Assembly: GCF_007786235.1 (NCBI RefSeq) | Contig: NZ_VNFK01000011.1 | Coordinates: 62,001 to 126,000, forward strand | Direction: 5' to 3' | DNA length: 64,000 nucleotides | From: Paenarthrobacter nitroguajacolicus | Lineage (GTDB): Bacteria > Actinomycetota > Actinomycetes > Actinomycetales > Micrococcaceae | Shown here: one piece after another, positions 25,699-34,731 of the stretch | Numbering within the stretch: the stretch's first letter is position 1 | Layout: each line of letters starts with the position of its first letter | Translations under genes and position numbers: made by a program | The notes under the pieces: generated by a model | Told to the model about the DNA's origin: nothing | Database searches by the model: none | Seen by the model: the letters and a program-made list of their open reading frames with translations, nothing else

Positions 25699-26352
25699 AT
25701 GAGCGATCTGAACGACATTCAGCCCACGGATGAGGCTTCGGACGACACCCCCGTGGAAGGAACCACGCTGGACGAGGGTACGGCAAGCCCGGAGGAGCAA
25801 CCAGCCCCGCAGGCGGAAGCCGTGAAGGACTCCAAGCCCAAGGGCGGGAGCCTCCACGAACTCGTGGACGAGCCTGCCAAGGTGATGCGGATCGGCACCA
25901 TGATCCGCCAGCTCCTTGAGGAAGTTAAAGCGGCACCGTTGGACGATGCTGCCCGTGGCCGACTGGCCGAGATCCATGAGCGGTCCATCAAGGAACTTGA
26001 AGATGGGCTGGCTCCGGAACTCATCGAAGAATTGGAGCGCATCAGCCTTCCCCTCCCGGAAGAAAAGGCTCCTTCCGACGCAGAGCTCCGGATCGCCCAA
26101 GCCCAGTTGGTGGGGTGGCTCGAGGGCCTCTTCCATGGCATCCAGGCTGCCATCGCCGCCCAGCAGGCCGCCAAGGAACACGCTGCAGCCCAGATGCAGC
26201 TCCGCCAGCTCCCGCCGGGAACCGTCATCGCTCCCGGCATCGTGATCGGCGAGAACGGCCAGCCGCAGCGGGCCGCAGCACCGGGTGCGCCCGGCGCTCC
26301 GGCGCAAGGACGCCGGGAAGATCCCGACCACGGCCCGGGCCAGTACCTCTGA
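25699..26352 (+). CDS. bpa: Bacterial proteasome activator Bpa (PafE)
   Basis: A 217-aa ATP-independent activator that docks on the 20S proteasome. The N-terminal 50 residues are acidic and probably disordered. The helical core (about 55-165; DEPAKVMRIGTMIRQLLEEV and LSLPLPEE-like region) forms the ring in known homologues. The C-terminus ends GQYL, the hydrophobic-Tyr-X tail that opens the proteasome gate. This gene is a strong marker for an actinobacterium with a 20S proteasome. A small unknown gene follows after 8 nt. Confidence 0.95.
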   Translation: MSDLNDIQPTDEASDDTPVEGTTLDEGTASPEEQPAPQAEAVKDSKPKGGSLHELVDEPAKVMRIGTMIRQLLEEVKAAPLDDAARGRLAEIHERSIKELEDGLAPELIEELERISLPLPEEKAPSDAELRIAQAQLVGWLEGLFHGIQAAIAAQQAAKEHAAAQMQLRQLPPGTVIAPGIVIGENGQPQRAAAPGAPGAPAQGRREDPDHGPGQYL

Positions 26353-26360
26353 GTCTGCGC

Positions 26361-26801
26361 GTGGGTTTCTTTGGGGCCGTCCGGCAAGGACGGAAGGACG
26401 ATCTGGAGCTTGGCAAGGGCCTGTGGCGCCGCGCCCACGACCGTTTTCACCGCGGGCTGGACCGGTATCACCAGGTCCTTGAGGGCGTGGACGATGACGA
26501 GCTCTACAACGAGTTGGTGCAGATAGCCAACGAGTTGGCGGAGTTGTCTCCCCGTGTCCGGGCCGTCTGCGTGGAAGCCCAGAAGCGTTCGCCGAGCGAC
26601 GGCCTGGATGTTCCCGGGGCGCTGGCGGGAGTGCATCGGGCGCTGTCCAAAGCCGGGAATTCCTTGGCCACCACAGCCGAGGCTGCGGCGATGTTGCGGT
26701 TAGCGGTTGGCCCGGTTCCGGTGGGGGCGCTTTCCGTCAGGCGTCGGGCGGAGTCGGTTTTCGATCAGGTGGCCGACGCGGAGCGGCAACTCAACGCCTA
26801 A
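26361..26801 (+). CDS. Hypothetical helical protein downstream of bpa
   Basis: About 146 aa from the GTG at 26361 (VGFFGAVRQGRKDDLELG), 8 nt after the bpa stop. The sequence is helix-rich, with heptad-like stretches (DDDELYNELVQIANELAELS and VRRRAESVFDQVADAERQL) and no membrane segment or cysteine cluster. Co-transcription with bpa is likely. Function unknown; a structural or adaptor role near the proteasome is only a guess from position. Confidence 0.7.
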   Translation: MGFFGAVRQGRKDDLELGKGLWRRAHDRFHRGLDRYHQVLEGVDDDELYNELVQIANELAELSPRVRAVCVEAQKRSPSDGLDVPGALAGVHRALSKAGNSLATTAEAAAMLRLAVGPVPVGALSVRRRAESVFDQVADAERQLNA

Positions 26802-26938
26802 ACAGCCATCCCAATAATGCCCGGCGTACGCAACTACACGCGTGCGCCCTTATTCCCTTCGTGCAAGAAGTTAAGCGGATAGCTGATCTGCGTAACATTC
26901 GGCGCTTTTAGCGGCGCCGTGCTGGCAGGATGGCAGAC

Positions 26939-27778
26939 ATGACTTCGTCACCAACACTTACTTTCAACGACGGCAACACCATCCCCCAGCTCGGCTACGG
27001 GGTGTGGCAAGTTGAAGACGATGTAGCCGAAAAGGTGGTGCGCCAGGCATTCGAAGCCGGGTTCCGCCACATCGATACCGCCAAAATCTATGGCAATGAG
27101 GCCGGCGTAGGCCGCGCCATCGCTTCCTCCGGCCTTTCCGCCGAGGAAATCTTCATCACCACCAAGTTGTGGAACGCTGATCAGGGCTATGAGTCCACCC
27201 TTGAGGCATTCGAGAAGTCCTTGGACCACCTCGGCCTGGAGACCCTGGACCTCTACCTGATCCACTGGCAGCAGCCCAAGCAGGAAAAGTACGTTGACAC
27301 TTGGAAGGCCCTGATCGAGCTCAAGAAGCGCGGCCGGGTCAAGTCCATCGGTGTCTCCAACTTCACCAAGGAAGGCCTGCAGCACATCATCGATGAAACC
27401 GGCGTCGTTCCGGCCATCAACCAGGTTGAACTGCACCCGTTCTTCAACCAGGCCGAGCTGCGTGAGTTCAATGCTTCCAAGGGCATCCTGACCCAGGCAT
27501 GGTCCCCGCTGGGCCAGGGAGGCGAGCTCCTGGAGAACGCCACGGTCGCTGAGATTGCGGCCAAGCACGGCGCAACTCCGGCACAGGTAGTCATCGCTTG
27601 GCACCTTGCCATCGGCAACGTGGTGATCCCCAAGTCCGTCACCGAGTCCCGCATTCAGGAAAACTTCGCGGCGCTCAACGTCACGCTGGATGCGACCGAC
27701 GTCGAGGCCATCAGCGGCCTGGATCGCGGTGCCGAAGGTCGCATCGGCCCGGACCCGGCGGTCTCCGACTTCGCCTAG
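26939..27778 (+). CDS. Aldo/keto reductase
   Basis: A 279-aa (alpha/beta)8 NADPH-dependent carbonyl reductase of the 2,5-diketo-D-gluconate reductase group. Signatures: GYGVWQV, FRHIDTAKIYGNEAGVGRAI with catalytic Asp and Tyr, LIHWQQP with His, VKSIGVSNF, and the coenzyme motif VIPKSVTESRIQENF near the C-terminus. I favour the ATG at 26939 because GGATGG lies 5 nt upstream; an ATG at 26930 would add MAD. It stands alone before a strong terminator. Confidence 0.93.
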   Translation: MTSSPTLTFNDGNTIPQLGYGVWQVEDDVAEKVVRQAFEAGFRHIDTAKIYGNEAGVGRAIASSGLSAEEIFITTKLWNADQGYESTLEAFEKSLDHLGLETLDLYLIHWQQPKQEKYVDTWKALIELKKRGRVKSIGVSNFTKEGLQHIIDETGVVPAINQVELHPFFNQAELREFNASKGILTQAWSPLGQGGELLENATVAEIAAKHGATPAQVVIAWHLAIGNVVIPKSVTESRIQENFAALNVTLDATDVEAISGLDRGAEGRIGPDPAVSDFA

Positions 27779-27793
27779 ACGCGAAGCCTGGTC

Positions 27794-27829
27794 CAGATGC
27801 CCCGCCCCTGCTTGGGGGCGGGGCATCTG
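27794..27829 (+). terminator. Strong hairpin terminator after the aldo/keto reductase
   Basis: CAGATGCCCCGCCCC pairs perfectly (15 bp) with GGGGCGGGGCATCTG around TGCTTG, 15 nt past the stop codon. Confidence 0.85.
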
Positions 27830-27919
27830 CCGTTAAGGCACGACGGCGGCACCCGCCGCTGGATCGTAACGCATCGAAGTCCGTGGTGAAATTGAGCGAC
27901 CCCAACGGACGGAGCTTGC

Positions 27920-28876
27920 ATGGTGGTGTTTGACGCATTGGAGCGGCAGATCGTTGCTGCCCTGCAGCTTGATCCGCGCTGCCCCTGGCGGAAGATGGCG
28001 GCTGTCCTTGGTGAGGCTGAGCGAACAGTTGCGCGCCGCGGAGCACAGTTGTTGGAATCCGGCGCAGTTGCTGTTGTTGGGATCCGCCCCAAGCCTGCTG
28101 TGGTGCTTGTGCAGATGCGATGCATGCCCGGGACGGTCCGTGCCGCCGCGCAGGCCTTGTCGCAGCGGACGGATACCACGTTCGTCTACACCATCACCGG
28201 CACCGGTGACTGCGTGGCCGAGATCCTCACCGAACCGTCCCACATAGGCACCGTCTTGTCCGATGAGTTGCCCTCCACCATTGGTTTGCGTGATTCCACC
28301 AGCTATCCCGTCCTTCGTTACTTCCGCACCATCCGCGGTTGGCGGCCCGAAATCCTCACCGCTGACAAAGCCGAGGCACTCCGGTCGGCCCTCACCCCCG
28401 ATTCAGGCATCCTGGTGCCGCGGCAGGAGCTCAGCCGCCAGGACAACGAGCTCCTCGATGCGCTGTGTGCCGATGGCCGGATGAGTTTCGAAGCGCTGGG
28501 GCGCCGGATTGGTGTCTCGGAAGCCACGGCACGTCGGCGCAGCGAATGGCTGCTGACCAACAACCAAGTCCATTTGCGCGCGATCGTTGAGCCGGCGGCT
28601 TTCGGTCTTGGCGTTGAGGCCCTGCTGTGGATACGAGCCTCGCCGCACCAGGTTGAACAGGTGGGCAAGAGCCTGGCGGAGCTTCCCACTGTCCGTTATG
28701 CCGCGGCGATTGCGGGCGACTACCAGATCATGGCCGACGTCACTGTGGAAGACATGCCGTCCCTCTACCGCTTCATTACGGACTCGGAGTGGGCCCAGAA
28801 CGCCGCTGGAGTGGATGTTTCCATCCTGCTCGATGCCCGCAAACGCGGTGGTCGGCTCATGCGCTCATCGTCGTAA
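27920..28876 (+). CDS. Lrp/AsnC-family regulator with two HTH-ligand modules
   Basis: A 318-aa protein about twice the length of ordinary Lrp. It contains two winged-helix modules (DALERQIVAALQLDPRCPWR at about 5-24 and NELLDALCADGRMSFEALGR at about 175-195), each followed by a RAM-like ligand domain (AAIAGDYQIMADVTVEDM in the second). GGAG lies 6 nt before the ATG. It converges on the amidase gene with a 20-nt overlap of the 3' ends. Its neighbourhood suggests control of the amidase and the divergent DUF5058 operon in response to an amino acid or related ligand. Confidence 0.88.
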   Translation: MVVFDALERQIVAALQLDPRCPWRKMAAVLGEAERTVARRGAQLLESGAVAVVGIRPKPAVVLVQMRCMPGTVRAAAQALSQRTDTTFVYTITGTGDCVAEILTEPSHIGTVLSDELPSTIGLRDSTSYPVLRYFRTIRGWRPEILTADKAEALRSALTPDSGILVPRQELSRQDNELLDALCADGRMSFEALGRRIGVSEATARRRSEWLLTNNQVHLRAIVEPAAFGLGVEALLWIRASPHQVEQVGKSLAELPTVRYAAAIAGDYQIMADVTVEDMPSLYRFITDSEWAQNAAGVDVSILLDARKRGGRLMRSSS

Positions 28877-30305
28877 GCGGTGCCGGCGCTGATGTGACGA
28901 CAGGGGCGACGGCGGCGTACCCCGTCTGCTGTTCGAAGGCACGCCCGTAGCGGAGCAGTTGCATATCTGTGTAGTGGTTGCTGGCGAGTTGGAGACCGAT
29001 AGGCAAGCCCCCTGAACTGAATCCTGCCGGAACACTGAGCACCGGCAGGCCGGTAGCGGACAACAGGCAGGCCGACCGCATCCAGTCCAGGTAGGTTTCG
29101 GAGGGCACTCCCGCTACTTGGGCGGGATAGCGCAGCGTTGCGTCGAAGGGGAGGACCTGGGCGCAGGGGCTGGCGAAGAGGTCATAGCGACTGAAGAACT
29201 CCTGGACGCTTAATTCGAGCCGGGTGCGGGCCGCGGCCGTCTCGATGAGGTCCCGGGCGGTCAGGGCGAAGCCCTTGTTCACGTTCCAGTGCACTTCGGG
29301 CTTGATGACCTCCCCTGCACGCTCCAGGATCGGCCCGAGTCCGGCGGCGAAGTCCATGGCGCGGGTGTTGCCGAACACCAGGTCTGCTTCGCTGAAGTCC
29401 GGGGTCGCTTCCTCCACGATCGCCCCGAGGTCCTCGAAGATGGCCAGTTGCCGCTCCAGATGGTCCAGGATTTCCGCTTCCACAGGCACGCCGATGCCAA
29501 AGTCGCGCGACCAGCCGATCCGCACGCCGCGCATGTCCGTCTCCAGGCTGGACCGGAAAACCTCGGGATCCAGCCCCGTGGGGTGCGGAACCCGCGGATC
29601 CTTGCCTGCTGTCACGGACATGAACAAGGCAATGTCCTCCACGCTCCGGGCCATCGGTCCGGTCCTGCCCAGCCACGCGTAAGCGTTGACGCAGGACGGC
29701 ATGGGGATCACCGCCGTCGACGGCCTGAAGCCCACCACGTTGCAGAAGGAGGCCGGGATACGGAGCGAACCACCCATGTCGCTGCCGTCGCCGAGGCTTT
29801 GGACACGTGAGGCGACGACGGCGGCCACCCCGCCGCTGCTGCCGCCGGCGCTCAGGGCGGGCGCGTAGGGGTTTGTGGTGGTTCCGAAGAGGTCGTTGAA
29901 CGTGTGCGACCCCGCGCCGAACTCCGGTACGTTCGACTTTCCGGTACTGACAACACCTGCGGCCTTCAGCCGCGCAACGATGAGGTCGTCGGCGTCGGGC
30001 ACGAAGTCACGCAGGGCGAGCGAGCCCTGGGTGGTGCGCATTCCAGCGGTGTTGTTGGTGTCCTTGTGCGTCATGGGTACGCCGTGCAGGGGCGGAAGCT
30101 CAGCCCCTGAGGCTGTGAGCTGGTCCGCGTCGTGTGCCAGGGCCTGGGCGCCGTCCGGGTCGAGGGTCACCACGGCGTTGATGACTGGGTTCACTTCGGA
30201 AATGCGTTCCAGGTGATCGGCCAGGGCTTCGCGCGCCGAGACCTTCTTGTCGCGGATGGCTGCGGAAAGTTCGACGGCGGACAGCTCGCCAAGGGTGTCA
30301 GGCAT
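28857..30305 (-). CDS. Amidase (amidase-signature family)
   Basis: A 482-aa hydrolase with the Ser-cis-Ser-Lys triad: Lys in GVPMTHKDTNN (about 75-85), the glycine/serine loop SAGGSSGGVAAVVA and GSDMGGSLRIPAS (nucleophile serine). It hydrolyses an amide to acid plus ammonia or amine; the substrate is unknown. I chose the ATG at 30305 (MPDTLGELSAV) because AGGAG lies 5 nt upstream; an open extension of 26 codons is not family-like. It is divergent from the DUF5058 operon, so it may supply or process the same compound. Confidence 0.93.
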   Translation of the reverse strand: MPDTLGELSAVELSAAIRDKKVSAREALADHLERISEVNPVINAVVTLDPDGAQALAHDADQLTASGAELPPLHGVPMTHKDTNNTAGMRTTQGSLALRDFVPDADDLIVARLKAAGVVSTGKSNVPEFGAGSHTFNDLFGTTTNPYAPALSAGGSSGGVAAVVASRVQSLGDGSDMGGSLRIPASFCNVVGFRPSTAVIPMPSCVNAYAWLGRTGPMARSVEDIALFMSVTAGKDPRVPHPTGLDPEVFRSSLETDMRGVRIGWSRDFGIGVPVEAEILDHLERQLAIFEDLGAIVEEATPDFSEADLVFGNTRAMDFAAGLGPILERAGEVIKPEVHWNVNKGFALTARDLIETAAARTRLELSVQEFFSRYDLFASPCAQVLPFDATLRYPAQVAGVPSETYLDWMRSACLLSATGLPVLSVPAGFSSGGLPIGLQLASNHYTDMQLLRYGRAFEQQTGYAAVAPVVTSAPAPLTTMSA

Positions 30306-30414
30306 GGTGCTCCTTTGCTGGATTGCTACTGCCTGAAAGTGTGCCGGGTCACACTTCCTCGGGGAAGCCTCCGACGCTTTCACAGCAAGCTTTGACTGAT
30401 TCGGCCACAGTGAT

Positions 30415-30431
30415 GGCTGATTCCGTCAGCT
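30415..30431. promoter_or_regulatory. Weak dyad in the amidase/DUF5058 divergent promoter region
   Basis: GCTGA-TTCCG-TCAGC lies in the 272-nt gap between divergent genes (amidase start 30305, DUF5058 start 30578), and the flanking bases extend it imperfectly. It could be an Lrp-type operator, but the arms are only 5-6 nt, so this is tentative. The remainder of the gap shows no gene. Confidence 0.3.
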
Positions 30432-30577
30432 ATTGTGTGTGATCCGGCTCATAGCGGAGGGTGTTGATAACCCACTGGCCGATCTGGTCGATGGGTAAGG
30501 ATTTGCCCCACTGCACCCATACCGCACAGCGTCGTCCGGTTGCGGAATTGCCGAGGGGCCACACCTGGGAGGTTTCC

Positions 30578-31339
30578 ATGCACCAACCCCTGGCTCTTCA
30601 ACCGCTCGCCCCCAACGATTCCACCGACATCATGGCGATCGCCAACAACCCCGTCCTCTGGATCTGTGTTGCAGGAGTGTTCGGCGTCATCATCATCCAG
30701 TCCGTCATCTTCATGAAGGCGGCCCGGCGTGCTGCTCCCTCCGTGGACATGAGCACACAGGACATCAAGACCTCTTTCCGCTCCGGCGCTGTCTCGGCCA
30801 TCGGTCCCTCGTTGGCGGTTTCGCTCGTCGCCATCGCCCTGCTCGGACTCTTCGGTGCGCCGGCCGTGCTGTCCAGGATCGGTCTGATCGGTTCCGCCGC
30901 TTACGACGTATCGGCCGCCGGCATCGCGGCAGGTTCCATGGGCGCCAAGCTCGGCGATGCCAGCTACACGCAGAGTGTTTTCGCCGTCGCGTTCTTTGCC
31001 ATGAGCATTGGCGGAGCCATGTGGATGCTCGCCACCCTGATCCTGACGCCGCTGCTGCGTAAGGGCGACGCCAAGATCCGCTCCGTAAACCCCGCGGCCA
31101 TGGCAATCGTCCCGGCGGCGGCACTGATCGGCGCTTTTTCCTGCCTGGGGCTCACCGAGCTCCCCAAGTCCTCTATCCATGTGCTGTCCTTTGTTGTCTC
31201 CGCGGCGGTCATGGGGGCGTGCCTGTTGCTGGCCAAGAAGCTCGGCAAGAGCTGGCTGCGTGAGTGGGGACTCGGTATCTCCATCGTCATCGGTCTGAGC
31301 GCCGCCTATCTCGCCGTCGGTCCGGCCGTCGGCTCCTGA
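30578..31339 (+). CDS. DUF5058-type integral membrane protein
   Basis: A 253-aa protein with about six hydrophobic segments (for example WICVAGVFGVIIIQSVIFM near residue 30 and IVIGLSAAYLAVGPA at the end) and a cytosolic-looking AARRAAPSVDMSTQDIKTSF loop. I recognise it as the DUF5058 family; no biochemical function is established to my knowledge. GGGAGG precedes the ATG by 6 nt. It is the first of five same-strand genes and is followed by a second membrane protein. The likeliest role is one half of a two-subunit transporter feeding the downstream M20 hydrolase. Confidence 0.85.
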   Translation: MHQPLALQPLAPNDSTDIMAIANNPVLWICVAGVFGVIIIQSVIFMKAARRAAPSVDMSTQDIKTSFRSGAVSAIGPSLAVSLVAIALLGLFGAPAVLSRIGLIGSAAYDVSAAGIAAGSMGAKLGDASYTQSVFAVAFFAMSIGGAMWMLATLILTPLLRKGDAKIRSVNPAAMAIVPAAALIGAFSCLGLTELPKSSIHVLSFVVSAAVMGACLLLAKKLGKSWLREWGLGISIVIGLSAAYLAVGPAVGS

Positions 31340-31419
31340 CGACACCGCACCTGACTCAACCGGCCGCCGTCGTCATCCCCTGAGCACCACCTTCCTTGAG
31401 CACGAAAGGAACACCCCTC

Positions 31420-32154
31420 ATGTCTTCCCTTACTTCCGCTCCCGCCACCACCTCTACCGCCATGGCGGACTTCAACCGCACCACGTCCCGCTGGGGCCAG
31501 ATCACCATGATCGGTGGCCTGCTGATCTCCGTGGCAGGGCCGCTGTACCTCGTCTTCGCCACTGGCTTGGATATTGGCCCGGCGCAGCTGTGGATCGCCT
31601 TCGCCGCGGTTGCTGCCACGTTCGGCATCATTTGGATCGTCGAACCGCTCACGTACTACCCGATCCTGGGACCGGCCGCGATGTACCAGGCGTTCATGAT
31701 CGGCAACATCTCCAACAAGCTCCTGCCGGCGGCACTGATCGCCCAAACCAACATCGGCGCGAAGCCGGGCAGCAAGCGGGCGGAATTGGCCGCCGTCGTT
31801 GCCATTTGCGGGGCAGCGGTGGTGCACCTGATCTCGCTGGCGATCTTCGTTGGCCTGCTGGGTAGCTGGCTGATCAGCGTCATCCCGCCGTCGGTCCTGC
31901 TCGTTACCCGGCTCTATGTGCTGCCCACTGTGCTGGGGGCGGTCCTGGTGCAGGCCATCGTGTCCATGAAGCAACCCCGCACCACCGTGTTCGCCCTGCT
32001 GGTTTCAGCCGTCGTCGTCTTCGTCGTGCTGCCGCTGGTTCCGTCGCTCGCGATGGTGTCCACCGCCATCGCTGTGCTGGGAACCATCCTGCTGGCCTGG
32101 TTCTTCCGCGGCAAAGCCGCCATCTCTGAAGCGAAGCCCATCCACATCGAGTAG
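31420..32154 (+). CDS. Integral membrane protein, partner of the DUF5058 protein
   Basis: A 244-aa protein with six or seven hydrophobic segments and an N-terminal polar tail rich in Thr and Ser. A loop between segments contains YPILGPAAMYQAFMIGNISN, which has the Gly/Pro/Asn content of substrate-path elements in transporters. GAAAGGA lies about 9 nt upstream of the ATG. It is 80 nt downstream of the DUF5058 gene and 51 nt upstream of the M20 amidohydrolase. No family name comes to mind; a transporter subunit is inferred from topology and neighbours only. Confidence 0.8.
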   Translation: MSSLTSAPATTSTAMADFNRTTSRWGQITMIGGLLISVAGPLYLVFATGLDIGPAQLWIAFAAVAATFGIIWIVEPLTYYPILGPAAMYQAFMIGNISNKLLPAALIAQTNIGAKPGSKRAELAAVVAICGAAVVHLISLAIFVGLLGSWLISVIPPSVLLVTRLYVLPTVLGAVLVQAIVSMKQPRTTVFALLVSAVVVFVVLPLVPSLAMVSTAIAVLGTILLAWFFRGKAAISEAKPIHIE

Positions 32155-32205
32155 CGGCGCCCGGACCACCCAAGCACCCCCATCCACCAGCAAGACAGGA
32201 TTCCC

Positions 32206-33435
32206 ATGACGTCAACAGTCACTGCCCTCCAGCTCGATTCCGACCAGACCACCAAACTCCACTCCCTGTACCGGCACCTCCACGCACATCCGGAACTCTC
32301 CATGCAGGAGTTCGCCACGGCCTCGTTGATCGAGGAACAGTTGGACGGCCTGGGCCTTGAGCACTTCCGCTGCGGCGGAACCGGTGTGGTGGGCATCCTC
32401 CGAAACGGTGATGGTCCCGTAGTGGCCTTCCGCGCCGATTCCGACGGACTGCCCATCGAAGAAGCCACCGGGCTGGAATACGCCAGCACGGATACCGGAA
32501 CGCTGCCGGACGGCACCGTAGTGCCGGTCATGCACGGCTGTGGCCACGACACCCACGTGGCCAGCCTGCTGGGTGCGGCAGAGGTGCTGGCCGGCAACCT
32601 GGACGCTTGGGCGGGGACACTGGTGCTGATCTTCCAGCCCGGCGAAGAAACTGCGGCGGGTGCACTGGCCATGCTCGACGACGGACTGTGGGATAAGGCA
32701 CCTCGGCCGGAAGTGGTCTTCGGCCAGCACGTCATGCCGCGGCCAGTGGGAACGGTGGCGATCTCGAGTGGCCCGGTTGCTGCCATGGCGGACTCGCTCC
32801 GGGTCACCGTCCACGGCCAGCAGTCGCATGGTTCCCAGCCGCAGGACGCCATCGACCCCATCGTGATGGGCGCCCACATGGTCACCCGGCTGCAGGGCAT
32901 CGTGTCCCGCGAACTGGATCCGCGGAAGTCCGCAGTGGTCACAGTGGGGACGTTCCACGCGGGACTCAAGGAAAACATCATCCCGGCCTCGGCCGAGTTC
33001 ACCCTCAACATCCGCACCTTCGATGAGGACGTCCGCGCCCAAGTCCTCGGCGCAGTCCGCCGCATCATCGAGGCAGAGGCCGCCGCGTCCGGAGCGCCCC
33101 GGCCGGACATTGAGGAAATGTACCGCTTCCCGCAGTGCTTCAACGATCCCGACGCCGTTCCTTCCGTTGTTGAGGCACTTCGGCTTGCCCTGGGCTCCGA
33201 GGCCGTCGAAATCACCCCGCCCATGATGGGCAGCGAGGATTTCGGACACTTGGGCACCGCCATTGGAGTGCCGTCAGTGTTCTGGATGTTCGGGGGCACC
33301 CCCGCAGCCGGCCACCAAAGCCCGGGTCCCGTCCCCGTCAACCATTCGCCGTTCTTCGCTCCCGAGCTGGAAGGTTCGCTGGCCGGGGGAGTCTCTGCCG
33401 CCGTCGCCGTCCTCCTGTCCCGGCTGGGCAACTGA
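32206..33435 (+). CDS. M20 family amidohydrolase (hippurate/N-acyl-amino-acid hydrolase type)
   Basis: A 409-aa dizinc enzyme that removes acyl groups from N-acyl amino acids or similar amides. Family signatures: RHLHAHPELSMQE near the N-terminus, MHGCGHDTHVA (metal Cys/His, about 105-115), FQPGEETAAGA (Glu-Glu), FGQHVMPRPVGT (His) and MMGSEDFGH near the C-terminus. The dimerisation (lid) domain lies between about 185 and 300. It is in the DUF5058 operon, 21 nt before the CoA-transferase. An intracellular deacylase acting on the imported substrate is the simplest role. Confidence 0.93.
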   Translation: MTSTVTALQLDSDQTTKLHSLYRHLHAHPELSMQEFATASLIEEQLDGLGLEHFRCGGTGVVGILRNGDGPVVAFRADSDGLPIEEATGLEYASTDTGTLPDGTVVPVMHGCGHDTHVASLLGAAEVLAGNLDAWAGTLVLIFQPGEETAAGALAMLDDGLWDKAPRPEVVFGQHVMPRPVGTVAISSGPVAAMADSLRVTVHGQQSHGSQPQDAIDPIVMGAHMVTRLQGIVSRELDPRKSAVVTVGTFHAGLKENIIPASAEFTLNIRTFDEDVRAQVLGAVRRIIEAEAAASGAPRPDIEEMYRFPQCFNDPDAVPSVVEALRLALGSEAVEITPPMMGSEDFGHLGTAIGVPSVFWMFGGTPAAGHQSPGPVPVNHSPFFAPELEGSLAGGVSAAVAVLLSRLGN

Positions 33436-33456
33436 CTTTCACTTCAAGGAATCTCC

Positions 33457-34731
33457 ATGACGTCAGCATTGACCGCACCGTTTACACGTCCTGAACAAGG
33501 CCCGCTCGCAGTGAGTCCAGCCGCCCAGGAAGCCACAGCCGGACAGACTAGGCAAGGCCCGCTCGCTGGCCGCCTGGTGGTGGACCTCAGCCGGGCGCTC
33601 GCAGGCCCGCACGCGACCATGATGATGGGTGACCTTGGCGCGAGGGTCATCAAGATCGAGAACCCGGGGACCGGTGACGACACCCGTGGCTGGGGGCCGC
33701 CCTTCGTAGGACCCAAGGACGATCCGCAGGCGACGTACTTCCTGTCATGCAACCGCAACAAGGAATCCATGGCGCTGGACCTCAAGAGCGAGGACGGCCA
33801 AAGCGTCCTCCGGCAACTCCTGGAACGGGCCGACGTTGTGGTGGAGAACTTCCGGCCCGGGGTCCTGGAACGGCTTGGCTTCAGCACCGATGCCATGCAC
33901 CGCATCAATCCGCGCTTGGTCATCCTGTCCATCACCGGATTCGGCCACGACGGCCCGGAATCGCATCGCAGCGGCTACGACCAAATCCTCCAGGGCGAGG
34001 CCGGGCTCATGTCCCTGACGGGCTCGGGTCCGGATGACCCGCAGCGCGTGGGTGTGCCCATCGCTGACCTGCTCTCCGGCATGTACGGGGCGTACGGCGT
34101 GGTGGCCGCCCTGCTGGAACGTGAACAGACTGGCCGGGGGCAAGTAGTGCGGACGTCGCTTCTGGCCTCCTTGGTGGGCGTGCACGCATTCCAGGGAACC
34201 AAGGTCACTGTTGCCGGCGAATCCCCGGAAGCGCAGGGCAACCACCATCCTTCAATCGCCCCCTACGGCCTGTTCCGGTGCCGTAACGGAAGTGTGCAGA
34301 TCAGCGTCGGCAGCGAGAAGCTGTGGGCTGCGTTCACCTCCGCGTTCGGCATCGATCCTGCAGCAGAAGGGCTCGGCACCAACGCCGACCGGGTCCGGAA
34401 CCGGGCCCGCGTCCTTGAGGTCGTGGAGGCAGCTTTCGCCACCTACGATCCCGAACCGCTGCTGGCCAAGCTCGCAGAGGCGGGAGTGCCAGCCGGCAAA
34501 GTGCGCACCCTCAAGGAAGTTTACGAATGGCCTCAACTGGCATCCCAAGGATTGCTGGTTGACGTCCAGCACCCGCTGTTGGGGTCCGTCACCCTGCCAG
34601 GGCCGCCGCTTCGCTTCTTTGATCAGGCCGACGGAACCGAATCCACCCGACGTTCGCACACCGCCCCGCCGCTGCTGGACCAGCACGGTGAAGGCGTCCG
34701 CGAATGGCTGGCCACTACGGAGGTGGGCTGA
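33457..34731 (+). CDS. CaiB/BaiF-family CoA-transferase (class III)
   Basis: A 424-aa enzyme that moves CoA between carboxylic acids. The N-terminus reads GRLVVDLSRALAGPHATMMM, then GDLGARVIKIENPGTGDDTR, and the catalytic Asp is in VGVPIADLLSGMYGAYG (about 200). The C-terminal helical domain contains AGVPAGKVRTLKEVYEWPQ. The stop codon directly abuts the start of the carboxyltransferase gene, so the two are translationally coupled and probably act in sequence on the same acyl-CoA. Confidence 0.94.
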   Translation: MTSALTAPFTRPEQGPLAVSPAAQEATAGQTRQGPLAGRLVVDLSRALAGPHATMMMGDLGARVIKIENPGTGDDTRGWGPPFVGPKDDPQATYFLSCNRNKESMALDLKSEDGQSVLRQLLERADVVVENFRPGVLERLGFSTDAMHRINPRLVILSITGFGHDGPESHRSGYDQILQGEAGLMSLTGSGPDDPQRVGVPIADLLSGMYGAYGVVAALLEREQTGRGQVVRTSLLASLVGVHAFQGTKVTVAGESPEAQGNHHPSIAPYGLFRCRNGSVQISVGSEKLWAAFTSAFGIDPAAEGLGTNADRVRNRARVLEVVEAAFATYDPEPLLAKLAEAGVPAGKVRTLKEVYEWPQLASQGLLVDVQHPLLGSVTLPGPPLRFFDQADGTESTRRSHTAPPLLDQHGEGVREWLATTEVG

